Below, one piece after another: positions 39,301 to 48,001 of a stretch of DNA of 64,000 bases (positions are counted from its first letter, which is position 1; every line of letters begins with the position of its first letter). Below the pieces are notes generated by a model, which was given only the letters and a program-made list of their open reading frames with translations, made no database searches and was not told where the DNA came from. This stretch comes from Anabaena minutissima FACHB-250 (GTDB taxonomy: Bacteria; Cyanobacteriota; Cyanobacteriia; Cyanobacteriales; Nostocaceae), in contig NZ_JACJRG010000003.1 of NCBI RefSeq assembly GCF_014697125.1, positions 1 to 64,000 on the forward strand. The letters run 5' to 3'. Both the position numbers and the translations under genes were made by a program.

Positions 39301-41284
39301 TTTACCAGTCCAGATTGGCAAAATTGAATTGTTCCAAAATTCCCAGCCAGAGGCAACTGAGCGATTAGTTACAGTCCTGTTGTTAGAGAAAGAAGGACGG
39401 GAATATATCAGTGAAGTGTTTACCACTGATAGCCAAGGATACATCTTGGAACACCTGACTGGTTATAGACTGCGGATTCTGGAAGAACATCCCACCAACC
39501 CCACCGCAGCTGAATTGGCTCATCCTGAAATTCGCGATCGCCAAAAATTAGCACAGGTACTTAACACTAGCTTTCAAGAATTTGGTTTAAATCAACCAGG
39601 CGTAGCTCTAGGATATGCCCCCAACTTACAAGCACAGTCGAAAAAGCAACGGCGTGAGCAAGAACAACCAATTGTTGCCCAAGCCTTGAAAACCAAGTTG
39701 GGATTAGTACCAGACGCAGAAATCAAATTTGGGATGAAAACCCTACCTTCAGGGAAACCAGAATTGACTGGTGCGAATGTAACTGGACTGCAACTATCTT
39801 TATCTCACTGCGATCGCTATTGTCTGTGTGTTGTGTCTGATACTCCTCAAGGCTGCGACATCGAGTCCATTACTCACCGCACAGAAGATGATTGGGTAGC
39901 CTTACTCAGTACCAAGCGCAGCCGGATAGTAGACGAACTAGTCAGCAAAGGCGACACACGCGACAGAGCCGGCACGAGAATTTGGTCAGCATTAGAAGCA
40001 GTGCGTAAAGCGTTTAACGGCAGCCATCCAGAGTTCTCCATCGTTGACAAACAAGGTGACAGTGTACTGCTCAAGGCTCAAACAACTGAAGGTGATTACT
40101 TAGTGGTAACAGTTCCAGTCAAGCTAACCCGTCCCCCAGAACGGATGGTAGCTATTCTAGTGAGCCAACCACAACTACAGCTACAGGTGCAATCATCCGC
40201 CATTGTTCCTCAAAGCAGTGAAATTGACCGCCACAGCACCCGCTACACCCAAGATGGCCCTCAAGGACAACTAGCCTACGAACAACGTTTTCAAGTCAGT
40301 TTCAAAGACAGTGGTAGTATTAGCCGTCGCGTCTACTTCTCACAATACTTTCGCTGGATAGGCAAAATCCGCGAACTACCGATGGAGAGTATTGCAGAGC
40401 AGATGTTATCGGACTTCTTGAGCGGTGATTGGGGGATGGTAACTAATGCAGTGAGTCTGCGAGTCTTAGGAGAAGCAACTTCCTATGATGTCTTGCAAGC
40501 CAGAGCTTGGGTAGGTAATGTAGTCGGTTCATCCTTTGAAACGTATATTGAGTTTTGCCGAGTATTACCTGATCATTCTTTAGAGAGAATTGCGATCGCC
40601 GAAGTGAAAGCGACTTGGGTAAGATTAGTTAGCTACGGTGTGCCTTCACCTATGCCCTTCCCGCCATATCTCCAGGAATATCTAGATCGATTTGCCGCCA
40701 AAGAGCCAGCCACCCTAGACTTGAGACGGCCAGAAACCCTCCCCCTACCACCTCTACCATCTAGCTTGGCGCAACTCAATAGCGGTGCGATCGTTTACGA
40801 AGCACCCAGTTCCTTAAACCGCTATGGTAAGTTACTCCGGTCGGAAGCTTTCCAAACCACTCTAGAAGAATCGAACTTAGTAGGTAACGTTTACTACGGT
40901 AATTACTTCATCTGGCAAGGACGAATCCTCGACCTCTTCTTATACTCAGTCGCACCTGAATATCTGCGAGTTTCTAATCCCCGTGGTGAGATGGTTTGTC
41001 TCTACAGCCGCATGGACTACTTACGAGAAGCGATGCCCTTCGATAAGATTCGCGTCTTCCTGTATGTCAAGTCAGTCTCCCAATCTGGTGCAGTGTTTAA
41101 CTTTGAGTTCTTCCGCGAACAACCCGACGGCACAATGGAAAAACTCCATGTCGGACAACAAGAAGTCGCCTGGGTAACTCGTCTAGCAGATGGTACTCCA
41201 GTTACAGCAAATTGGCCGCCAGAAGTCCTGCAAGCACTAACAGAAATGGACTCCGTAGAGTTAAAAGAAAAGATTGCATTCTAA
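36341..41284 (+). CDS. Enediyne-type iterative PKS, subunit B (ACP-ACP-KR-DH-PPTase-TE-TE)
   Basis: A 1,647-residue subunit. Two tandem carrier domains carry phosphopantetheine Ser in DLNLDSIKA (near 127 and 226). A ketoreductase has VTGGAKGI (near 513) and a Tyr in AWYAFANE (near 662). A dehydratase has the HxxxGxxxxP motif HIWRGSYLFP (near 794) and DVLLQ (near 971). An integrated Sfp-type phosphopantetheinyl transferase shows GCDIES (near 1171) and WSALEAVRKAF (near 1214). Two C-terminal hot-dog thioesterase-like units follow (about 1308-1446 and 1495-1630); the second contains SNLVGNVYYGNYFIWQGR, very like enediyne thioesterases of the CalE7/DynE7 kind, the first is degenerate there (KDSGSISRRVYF). 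Together with subunit A this gives the enediyne-synthase order. Confidence 0.9.
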   Translation: MNSQNSAHQQMNDELTKLLTNYFSQRGSFLAQVIRADLQSLPQSTKHIHQPQPSVKANQHYIVELPTSKPAIVSSPVVQQPQAAPQIVAQPTIDVEAILVDLVVKQTGYPAESIGLDAKLLDDLNLDSIKAGELVAAASKQCGVGGALDPSTLANATLKEVGDVIRATLPAQPTQNTGTVAVHNSPVVEASLDVSQQLLKLVEQQTGFPQNTLSMDLRLLDDLNLDSIKAAELVATAAKQVGVGGAIDPSTLANATLTDVVAALQQAQPVKKPEVKTATPVTLPAPQTVEAVANKSSDWVRNFTIDYVAENAKIIDQEDWSKAQVLIVSDQVEDPLVKALSEQLISVGAQIKKVTYHELLADDSVVKKTISHYIALLPNSDTAQKSLELSQMVARLNSISTAIANSCVAYVQFGGGRFGSGSQTMNPEVCCAAGFARSLHLERPDLRVRVVDLASEIESTRAAELVISELSGSEAIATVGYDADLVRLVPQSRLQQPTNYTQRTLSWSEQDVILVTGGAKGITAECALALAQATGVKMALVGQSPAPTPGQTQNEIARTLERFHAANLTCNYYSCDVTQAEAVNQLVAQVTNELGTITGIIHGAGLNSPRRVEQVSIEAAVTEASPKLLGAYHLLQALASAPPKLFVGFSSIIGVTGMPGNAWYAFANESLDIMLRHFASDHPQTQVISLAYSVWGEVGMGAKMGSVKHLDRMGIGAISTQEGVSRFLKLFECDPGVQQVIIAARLGGLDTWSPAPVSTATQLRFIEQVLYLEPGVELTARTHLSVERDLYVQDHIWRGSYLFPTVFGLEAMAQAIAYVTGTTQPQIVRIEDISLQRPVVVNPTTGIEIELRAEVMEVDHNGEQRVKVGIRTEQTGFKTDHFAAIFVLGQPKLGTQLKPELGQALTLNPQVDLYGDLLFQGTRFQRMGEIFSLSEKSSVFRSYVRPAAELLTESFGSGQGDYILLGDPYFRDVLLQSVQLTIPQDICLPVQIGKIELFQNSQPEATERLVTVLLLEKEGREYISEVFTTDSQGYILEHLTGYRLRILEEHPTNPTAAELAHPEIRDRQKLAQVLNTSFQEFGLNQPGVALGYAPNLQAQSKKQRREQEQPIVAQALKTKLGLVPDAEIKFGMKTLPSGKPELTGANVTGLQLSLSHCDRYCLCVVSDTPQGCDIESITHRTEDDWVALLSTKRSRIVDELVSKGDTRDRAGTRIWSALEAVRKAFNGSHPEFSIVDKQGDSVLLKAQTTEGDYLVVTVPVKLTRPPERMVAILVSQPQLQLQVQSSAIVPQSSEIDRHSTRYTQDGPQGQLAYEQRFQVSFKDSGSISRRVYFSQYFRWIGKIRELPMESIAEQMLSDFLSGDWGMVTNAVSLRVLGEATSYDVLQARAWVGNVVGSSFETYIEFCRVLPDHSLERIAIAEVKATWVRLVSYGVPSPMPFPPYLQEYLDRFAAKEPATLDLRRPETLPLPPLPSSLAQLNSGAIVYEAPSSLNRYGKLLRSEAFQTTLEESNLVGNVYYGNYFIWQGRILDLFLYSVAPEYLRVSNPRGEMVCLYSRMDYLREAMPFDKIRVFLYVKSVSQSGAVFNFEFFREQPDGTMEKLHVGQQEVAWVTRLADGTPVTANWPPEVLQALTEMDSVELKEKIAF

Positions 41285-41304
41285 ATAGACCCAACTCATT
41301 TTCA

Positions 41305-41337
41305 AGCAGTAGCCAAATTTCTGGCTACTGCTTTTTT
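41305..41337 (+). terminator. Rho-independent terminator after the PKS genes
   Basis: AGCAGTAGCCA (41305-41315) pairs with TGGCTACTGCT (41322-41332), six-base loop, followed by a T tract. It lies 20 bases after the PKS subunit B stop, so the downstream halogenase genes need their own promoter. Confidence 0.9.
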
Positions 41338-41738
41338 GCGTTGCATATTTGCAAGATGAATCGATGTTTTCGCTCAAAGCTAAAAGCAGATTCTTCGTCA
41401 ATACTACGCGGTTAAGCCTAAAAAATAGAAATCTGTAGCCAATACGGTTCGGATCAGATAATTTGCCAAAATAATAACGCCTGTAGAGACTTTGCAGTGC
41501 AACGTCTCTACCCACTATATAAGCCCAACATTTTCATGTATCGACAGGATTCATTGCATCTTGCAAAACTATCACCCAGAAAAGTAAATCATTATTAAGA
41601 CAACAAATATCCTGCATAAAATTATGATTTCCATCTGAATAATATTTAGGCACTGAAAAATCAAGAGTTTGCAGGTTACAAATACGAAACAAAATTTAAC
41701 TGCAATTTCTAACAATATAACCACACCAAAATTTGGCA
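41338..41738 (+). promoter_or_regulatory. Leader region of the halogenase genes
   Basis: About 400 bases without a gene between the PKS terminator and the first halogenase-like gene. It becomes AT-rich after 41530 and should hold the promoter for the three halogenase genes. No operator could be recognised. Confidence 0.45.
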
Positions 41739-43556
41739 ATGAACAACAATCAATCATTAGAATATGATGTCGTAATTATGGGTGCTGGCTTTGCCGGTTT
41801 GTGTCAAGCCAGACATTTAATGCTCAAAGTTCCTCATATCAAAGTTGCCCTAGTTGACCCCAGACCTGAAAATAGACCTGAAAACGATCTCAAAGTTGGT
41901 GAATCAACAGTTGAAATCGGCGCACTCCTAATTGGTAAAGAATTAGGACTCAACGATTACATGATTGAAAATCACCCACCCAAAGCTGGATTAAATTTTC
42001 ATTGGCCAAAACAACCAAATAACACTGCAACTATCGACGATTACTATCACATTTGGATCAACCGTCAGCCGCCTATCCCTACTTTTCAAATTAACCGTGC
42101 TAAGTTTGAGCGCGATTTGCTCAAAATGAATCAGGAGATGGGAATTAAATTCTACAATGGGCGCGTATTAGATGTTGATTTAACTCCCGGTGATGCCATT
42201 AAAACAGTCAAAGTCAAGCTTAATGGTGAACAGATAGAATTAAAAGCCAAGCATATCATTGATGCAGCCGGGCGCAGGTTTATCATTGGTAAAAAGCAAG
42301 ATAATCTTTTATTTGGCCCAGAAAACTTGCTTGGTTTGAATAATGGCTCGGCTTGGGTGCGGGTGAAAAATGTAGACCGTACACTATTTCATAGTGGTTA
42401 CGACCCGCTAGGATCTGCTGTTACTCATTACTATACTACCAATCACTACTTTGGGGCTGGACACTGGCTGTGGATGATTCCTATTGATACTCAAGCTCAG
42501 GAATTATCAATTGGGGTTATGCACCATCATGACGTAATTCCAGCAAATACTATCAACACTCAAGAGAAGTTTTATAAGTTTTTGCAAGCTAATCATACTG
42601 TTCTCTATAACATTATCCAAAGTGGTGAGAGCGTAGACTTCAATTATTTATCTAAAGTCCCCCATAAAAGTAAAACCCTATTTTCTGCCGATAACTGGTA
42701 TGTAATTGGCGATGCGGCTTGTATGTTTGATGCGTTTTACTCCTTGGGTACAACCATGATTGCTTTCACCATTGAAAGTGTGACAGAAATCATCCGCGCC
42801 AAACTTGCAGATGAAGCTGATGCTGAGGAGAAAAGGTCAATTTATAACGAATATAATCTGACTTTCTTTGATAGTGTTAATACCTTCATTTGTGACCATG
42901 CCAAACAATTGGGACACGCTAGTATTATGAGTTGGCGCATTTATTTCGAGTATATGTGGTGGTTTGGCATCCTAGTACCAATGTACATTGGCAAGTGGCA
43001 CTTACAGCCTCAATTCCTCCGTGAGTTCATGGGGCCTTTCCGCTCTTATTTAAATGGAATTTTCCCAGAGGTTTACCAACAGTTGAACAAATTGGTTGAT
43101 AAGGGTACTAACATCGGTTTTATGGATCCTGTGCGAGCAGATCAGTTACTGGGGAAATACTACACCTTCAAACACTTTGAGGATTATCTAGAAAATAGTA
43201 AGTTTGAACCTCAGCGTTCCAATATCTATACCAGCATGAAGAATGCTTTCTTCTATATTGCTGTTTGGTATGTGAAATTTCAATGGAAAGCCTTTGGACT
43301 AGTTGGTCTGCTCAAACCGAAAAATCTCTACTATATCTTCCAACTTTTAGTGCAATCAGGTATATCTGCAATGGGTGAAGCTCGGCATAAATTCCAAACC
43401 AGAGACCTACCTAACAATAGTACAGTTGAAAATATGCGCCAGGAGTTTAAGAGTTACCAATATCAACCTGAGCTACAGCCTTGGAATGTAGAAGTTTCAT
43501 CGATAAAACCTCAAGATTCATTGGTTACTAGTCAAGAAAAAGTTTTACTGCACTAA
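41739..43556 (+). CDS. FAD-dependent halogenase-like protein 1
   Basis: A 605-residue flavoprotein of the FAD-dependent halogenase/monooxygenase superfamily. It has the FAD site MGAGFAGLCQARH near the N-terminus, the halogenase fingerprint WxWxIP as GHWLWMIPI (Trp near 243), and GDAACMFDAFYS for the second FAD contact. Lys82 in PPKAGLNFHWPK sits where tryptophan halogenases carry the catalytic Lys of an F-K-x-x-I-x-F-x-x-W block. The C-terminal 200 residues (MWWFGILVPMYIGKWHL onward) are an extension of unknown role. ATG at 41739 preferred to the TTG at 41733. Likely substrate: a product of the neighbouring PKS, by inference. Confidence 0.82.
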   Translation: MNNNQSLEYDVVIMGAGFAGLCQARHLMLKVPHIKVALVDPRPENRPENDLKVGESTVEIGALLIGKELGLNDYMIENHPPKAGLNFHWPKQPNNTATIDDYYHIWINRQPPIPTFQINRAKFERDLLKMNQEMGIKFYNGRVLDVDLTPGDAIKTVKVKLNGEQIELKAKHIIDAAGRRFIIGKKQDNLLFGPENLLGLNNGSAWVRVKNVDRTLFHSGYDPLGSAVTHYYTTNHYFGAGHWLWMIPIDTQAQELSIGVMHHHDVIPANTINTQEKFYKFLQANHTVLYNIIQSGESVDFNYLSKVPHKSKTLFSADNWYVIGDAACMFDAFYSLGTTMIAFTIESVTEIIRAKLADEADAEEKRSIYNEYNLTFFDSVNTFICDHAKQLGHASIMSWRIYFEYMWWFGILVPMYIGKWHLQPQFLREFMGPFRSYLNGIFPEVYQQLNKLVDKGTNIGFMDPVRADQLLGKYYTFKHFEDYLENSKFEPQRSNIYTSMKNAFFYIAVWYVKFQWKAFGLVGLLKPKNLYYIFQLLVQSGISAMGEARHKFQTRDLPNNSTVENMRQEFKSYQYQPELQPWNVEVSSIKPQDSLVTSQEKVLLH

Positions 43557-43705
43557 GTCATAGTCATCGGGGCGGAAAATACCTGCAAGTTAGCAAAGGC
43601 TCAAGGTAAATGAATAATTTAGGTTGCAACTCCTGATGACTATACATCCCTTCTCAAGTTATTGGCTAAATTGAGCCTCAAAAAGAATTTATTAAGGAGT
43701 TAATA

Positions 43706-45526
43706 ATGTATACAACCGAATCTTTAGAATATGATGTCGTAATTATGGGTGCTGGCTTTGCCGGTTTGTGTCAAGCCAGACACTTGATGCTACAGATCCC
43801 AGGTATTCGCGTTGCTTTGGTTGATCCTCGTCCCGAAGAACGCTCTGATAAAGATTCAAAAATCGGTGAATCAACAATTGAAATTGCGGCTCTTTTTCTA
43901 GCTAAAGAATTAGGACTTCATGAATATTTAATTGAAAATCATACACCTAAATTGGGATTAAGTTTTCATTGGCCAAAAGACCCTGCTCAAACCGAGAATC
44001 TAGACGACTACTTTCATATCTGGTCTAACCGACAGCCAGCAATTCCAGCTTTTCAAATTAATCGCGTCAAGTTTGAGCGGGACTTGCTACAAATGAATAA
44101 AAAGATGGGCGCGTTTTTCTATAACGGACGCGTGCTAGATGTGAATCTAACTCCTAAAGATGCTATTAAGACAGTTAGCATCAAAGTCGGCAATGAACAA
44201 ATGGAATTGAAAGCCAAACATATCATTGATGCCGCAGGACGCAAGTTTATTATTGGACGCAAAACTGACAATGTAATTTTTGGCTCAGAAAACATGATGG
44301 GGCTGGATATTGGTTCAGCTTGGATGCGGGTTAAAAATGTCGATCGCACTGTTTTTGATAGTGGATATGACCCTTTAAATTCATCGATTAGTCATTACTA
44401 CTCTACCAATCACTATTTTGGTCATGGTCACTGGTTATGGATGATTCCCATTGATACTGAGTTAAAAGAATTGTCTATTGGTATCATCCATCATCATCAG
44501 GAACTACCTTCTGAAATCGTTGGTACAAAGCAAAAATTCCAGCAGTTTATCAATGATAATCACAAAATTCTGGGCAAAATTATTGACAGTGGTGAACTAG
44601 TTGATTTTAATTATTGGCCTAAAGTTTCCCATAGAAGTAAAACTCTATTTTCCCCAGATAACTGGTATGTGATTGGTGATGCTGCCTATATGTTTGATGC
44701 CTTTTATTCCTATGGCACAACAACTATTGCCTTAGCAATTGAGAGTGTGACAGAGATTATTCGCGCTCAACTGGCAGGTGAGGCAGATGTAGAGCAGAAA
44801 CGGACTGCTTATAACGAATTTAACTTGGGTTATGCCCGGAGCGTTAACTGTCTCTATGTCAGTCATGCTCAACAGCTAGGTCATGCGAGTGTGATGAGTT
44901 GGCGGGTTTATTTCGAGTATATGTGGTGGTTCGGTGTGCAAGTGCCTATGTATGTTGGTAAATGGCATTTGGATTTAACTTTCATCCCCATCTATTTAAA
45001 AACCCTCAACGCCAATGTAGACGGACTCTTCGCAGATTTATATCAACAGTTCAATCAACTGGTAGAACAGAATGCAAATATCGGGTTGATGGATTGTTAC
45101 CGTTCTGATCAATTAATCAATGACTATTACACTGCAAAACACTTCGATGACTTTTTAGAAAATTCTAAATTAGAACCTCGTCGTTGTAATGTCTTCGGTA
45201 GTCTAAAAGCCACTTGTTTCTATGTTGCTATCTGGTATTTCATGTTCCAGTGGAAAGGTTTTGGGATTCAAGGCTTGCTAAAACCACGTAATATTTATCA
45301 CTTCTTGCGACTATTAGCATTGTCAGGCCAAGCTGCGATCGGCGAATTGGTTTATAAGTTCAAAACTAGAGGTTTGCCAGCCAATACCGAAGTTGCAGAA
45401 ATGCGCCAAGAGTTCCGCCAAAGTTATCAATTCCGACCAGAACTTCAGCCTTGGATGGCAGAAAAGACTACCAAAACCACTGCTAAAGAGGCAGATGTAA
45501 ATCAAATTTTGGAAGTCGCTAGATGA
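43706..45526 (+). CDS. FAD-dependent halogenase-like protein 2
   Basis: A 606-residue close paralogue of the gene before it. GAGFAG, Lys82 in TPKLGLSFHWPK, GHGHWLWMIPI and GDAAYMFDAFYSYG are all kept. AAGGAG precedes the ATG at a good distance. The C-terminal extension with RVYFEYMWWFGVQVPMYVGK is shared. It probably chlorinates or brominates the same scaffold at another position; this is inference from gene duplication and location. Spacing of about 150 bases to gene 1 includes no terminator with a T tract. Confidence 0.82.
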   Translation: MYTTESLEYDVVIMGAGFAGLCQARHLMLQIPGIRVALVDPRPEERSDKDSKIGESTIEIAALFLAKELGLHEYLIENHTPKLGLSFHWPKDPAQTENLDDYFHIWSNRQPAIPAFQINRVKFERDLLQMNKKMGAFFYNGRVLDVNLTPKDAIKTVSIKVGNEQMELKAKHIIDAAGRKFIIGRKTDNVIFGSENMMGLDIGSAWMRVKNVDRTVFDSGYDPLNSSISHYYSTNHYFGHGHWLWMIPIDTELKELSIGIIHHHQELPSEIVGTKQKFQQFINDNHKILGKIIDSGELVDFNYWPKVSHRSKTLFSPDNWYVIGDAAYMFDAFYSYGTTTIALAIESVTEIIRAQLAGEADVEQKRTAYNEFNLGYARSVNCLYVSHAQQLGHASVMSWRVYFEYMWWFGVQVPMYVGKWHLDLTFIPIYLKTLNANVDGLFADLYQQFNQLVEQNANIGLMDCYRSDQLINDYYTAKHFDDFLENSKLEPRRCNVFGSLKATCFYVAIWYFMFQWKGFGIQGLLKPRNIYHFLRLLALSGQAAIGELVYKFKTRGLPANTEVAEMRQEFRQSYQFRPELQPWMAEKTTKTTAKEADVNQILEVAR

Positions 45527-45552
45527 CGTTGAATTGATGTTAATTAATCACA

Positions 45553-45589
45553 CATCTCCAGGAATTTTATTAAAGCTTTTGGAGATGTT
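45553..45589. repeat. 9-bp hairpin between halogenase genes 2 and 3
   Basis: ACATCTCCA (45553-45561) pairs with TGGAGATGT (45581-45589), 19-base loop. It may modulate expression between the paralogues; there is no T tract. Confidence 0.4.
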
Positions 45590-45639
45590 GGCAAAAACTC
45601 CCACAATTGTCGTTTAAAAATATTAGGAAAAATTAAACT

Positions 45640-47406
45640 ATGTACACTACTCAGTCACCAGAATATGATGTTGTAATTATGGGTGCGGGATTTGCTGGCT
45701 TGTGCCAAGCCCGACATATGCTGCTCAACATTCCCAACATCAAAATTGCCCTCATAGACCCACGTCCAGTAGAACGGTCAGACAAAGATTTAAAAATTGG
45801 TGAGTCTATCATTGAAGTCGCTGCTCTTTTTCTTTGTAAAGAGTTAGGACTCCATGATTATCTGATTGAAAATCACCCTCCTAAGTCTGGGCTAAACTTC
45901 CATTGGCCAAAAGATGCGGCTCAGACTGAGACTTTGGACGACTACTATCACGTTTGGGCAAACAGACAGACTCCTATTGCTTCCTTTCATCTCCACAGAC
46001 CGAGATTTGAGCGGGATCTGCTCAAAATGAATCAAGATATGGGAGCAGTTTTCTACAACGGACGCGTGGTCGATGTGGATTTAACTCCTGGTGATGCCAT
46101 CAACACTGTAGAAGTCAAAGTTGGTGGCGAAACAATGGAACTGAAAGCCAAACACGTTGTTGATGCTGCTGGTCTGAAGTTTATTATTGGTCGCAAGACA
46201 GATAACGTTTTATTTGGCCCAGAGAACCTATTGGGACTCAACAATGGTTCAGCTTGGCTACGGGTCAAAAATGTAGACCGCACTATTTTTCACTCAGGCT
46301 ATCACCCAGAGGGGACATCAAATAGCCATTACTACTCTACTAATCATTATTTTGGTCACGGTCATTGGTTATGGATGATTCCTATAGACAAGAAATCAAT
46401 GGATTTATCTATTGGCGTTATCCATCATCATGATGTGATTCCATCGGAAAAAATCAATACTTTAGATAAGTTCTCTGGGTTCTTGAAAGCTAATCACCAG
46501 CTTCTGGCTGACATCATCGATAGTGGTGAAGTAGTCGATTTTAATTATCGCCAGAGGATTGCCCATAGAAGTAAAATCATGTTTTCCCCTGATAACTGGT
46601 ATGTAGTTGGTGATTCCTCTCATATCTTTGATGCTTTCTATTCTTATGGGACAACAATGATTGCCTTTGCGGTAGAAGGTATCACAGAAATCATCCGCGC
46701 TAAATTAGCAGGGGAAGCAGATGCGGAAGCCAAACGAGCTGCTTACAACGATTTTAATTTGGCTTATGCTCGGACTGTTAACTGTCTCTACCGGGGTCAT
46801 GCCCAGCAACTCGGTCATGCCAGTGTCATGAGTTGGCGTATTTACTTCGAGTATATGTGGTGGTTTGGAGTTCATATCCCCACCTATATTGGTAAGTGGC
46901 ATTTGGATCTGAATTTCATCCCCAGATATGTGAAGATTGCCAACGGTAACGTAGATGGAATTTTTGCTGATTTATGCAAGCAGTTTAACCAATTGGTAGA
47001 GCAGGGTGCAAACATTGGATTCATGGATGTTTATCGAGCAGATCAATTGGTTGGTAAGTATGGGACACTGACACATTTTGATAACTTTCTAGAAAATACC
47101 AAATTTGAGCCACGACGCTGCAATGTTTTTGCGAGTATGAAATATACCTACTTTTACATTGCGATTTGGTATGTGATGTTCCAGTGGAAAGGTTTTGGTA
47201 TCCGTGGTTTATTAACCCCTAAACATTGGTTCTATTTCCTGCGGATGTTAGGATTGTCAGCTAAAGCTATTGTGGGTGAGTTTATCTACAAATCTAAGAC
47301 CAAAGGTTTAGCAACCAATAGTGAAATCGAACGAGTACGCCAAGAATTTAAGAGTTATAAATACCAACCAGAAAAACATTCTTGGTTGAGAGAAAAAGTT
47401 TCTTAA
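45640..47406 (+). CDS. FAD-dependent halogenase-like protein 3
   Basis: A 588-residue third paralogue, with a C-terminus shorter by about 18 residues. GAGFAG, Lys82 in PPKSGLNFHWPK and GHGHWLWMIPI are intact. The second FAD contact differs: VVGDSSHIFDAFYSYG has Ser-Ser where the others have Ala-Ala, and the DAAG of most GR2-type flavoproteins. Other residues of the fold look normal. Being the third tandem copy, it is the likeliest to have changed substrate or regiochemistry. Confidence 0.8.
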   Translation: MYTTQSPEYDVVIMGAGFAGLCQARHMLLNIPNIKIALIDPRPVERSDKDLKIGESIIEVAALFLCKELGLHDYLIENHPPKSGLNFHWPKDAAQTETLDDYYHVWANRQTPIASFHLHRPRFERDLLKMNQDMGAVFYNGRVVDVDLTPGDAINTVEVKVGGETMELKAKHVVDAAGLKFIIGRKTDNVLFGPENLLGLNNGSAWLRVKNVDRTIFHSGYHPEGTSNSHYYSTNHYFGHGHWLWMIPIDKKSMDLSIGVIHHHDVIPSEKINTLDKFSGFLKANHQLLADIIDSGEVVDFNYRQRIAHRSKIMFSPDNWYVVGDSSHIFDAFYSYGTTMIAFAVEGITEIIRAKLAGEADAEAKRAAYNDFNLAYARTVNCLYRGHAQQLGHASVMSWRIYFEYMWWFGVHIPTYIGKWHLDLNFIPRYVKIANGNVDGIFADLCKQFNQLVEQGANIGFMDVYRADQLVGKYGTLTHFDNFLENTKFEPRRCNVFASMKYTYFYIAIWYVMFQWKGFGIRGLLTPKHWFYFLRMLGLSAKAIVGEFIYKSKTKGLATNSEIERVRQEFKSYKYQPEKHSWLREKVS

Positions 47407-47534
47407 GTCTCTGCAATTTTCCAGATATGACTTTTCTTGACGCTGTTGAATTTATTAATTCACATCACAGGGAAAGTCATATATAACCCCAGTTCAAAAT
47501 CATGCTCACTACTATTATCCACTAAATATTGATT

Positions 47535-47927
47535 ATGGAAGCAACAACAATGTCTTACTTAACACAAAATCTAGAAACAGGAGAAATCCAGAAAGCGATA
47601 AATCGCCTAGGTTTAACCCTATCTGAAGCAGAAATCAATGATATTCAAGTAGGAAAAAATATTTCTCTTGAGAGCAGATGCTTAAGTGAAATTGGCTCAT
47701 TATTTATTTTAGCTTCAGCAATTTCTGCTGCTAATTTAGGTAAGAAAATGAATAATATTACCTTCAGAGATTTACCAGAAGCAGTTCATAATTCTACATC
47801 TTGTACAGGGATTCCGATTTATTCCTGGGATTCTGAGACTCTGGGCAAGTGTTCTCTTTACTTAACTTTAGTCAATGGTAAACCTGGAATTAGTCCCTGT
47901 TATGGTGTGTGTAGCAGTTCTCTTTAA
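47535..47927 (+). CDS. Small unrecognised protein with Cys-containing C-terminus
   Basis: About 130 residues, not recognised. The N-terminal half is helical and charged (LETGEIQKAINRLGLTLSEAEINDIQVGKN), then a hydrophobic Ala/Ile/Leu stretch; the C-terminal third has several Cys (TSCTGIPIY, LGKCSLYL, SPCYGVCSSSL). A leader-plus-Cys-tail layout recalls some peptide natural product precursors but no known leader motif is seen. Start could be ATG 47535 or ATG 47550, the latter with GGAAG eight bases upstream. It follows the third halogenase gene in the same direction. Confidence 0.6.
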   Translation: MEATTMSYLTQNLETGEIQKAINRLGLTLSEAEINDIQVGKNISLESRCLSEIGSLFILASAISAANLGKKMNNITFRDLPEAVHNSTSCTGIPIYSWDSETLGKCSLYLTLVNGKPGISPCYGVCSSSL

Positions 47928-48001
47928 GTTGTGAACTGAGTTTTGGTAGAGTTTTCTAAACCGAAATATAGAATTGCTATAGGTGGAGAAAAAATTAATA
48001 T

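Noticed and set aside
33276..41284. Complete enediyne gene cluster
   Set aside because: The PKS fits the family, but no enediyne maturation proteins are seen in the window, so a warhead cannot be claimed.
33276..41284. Heterocyst glycolipid (hgl) or polyunsaturated fatty acid synthase
   Set aside because: The integrated PPTase and the NLVGNVYY-type thioesterase domains after a KR-DH point to the enediyne kind; no enoyl reductase domain or hgl companions are seen.
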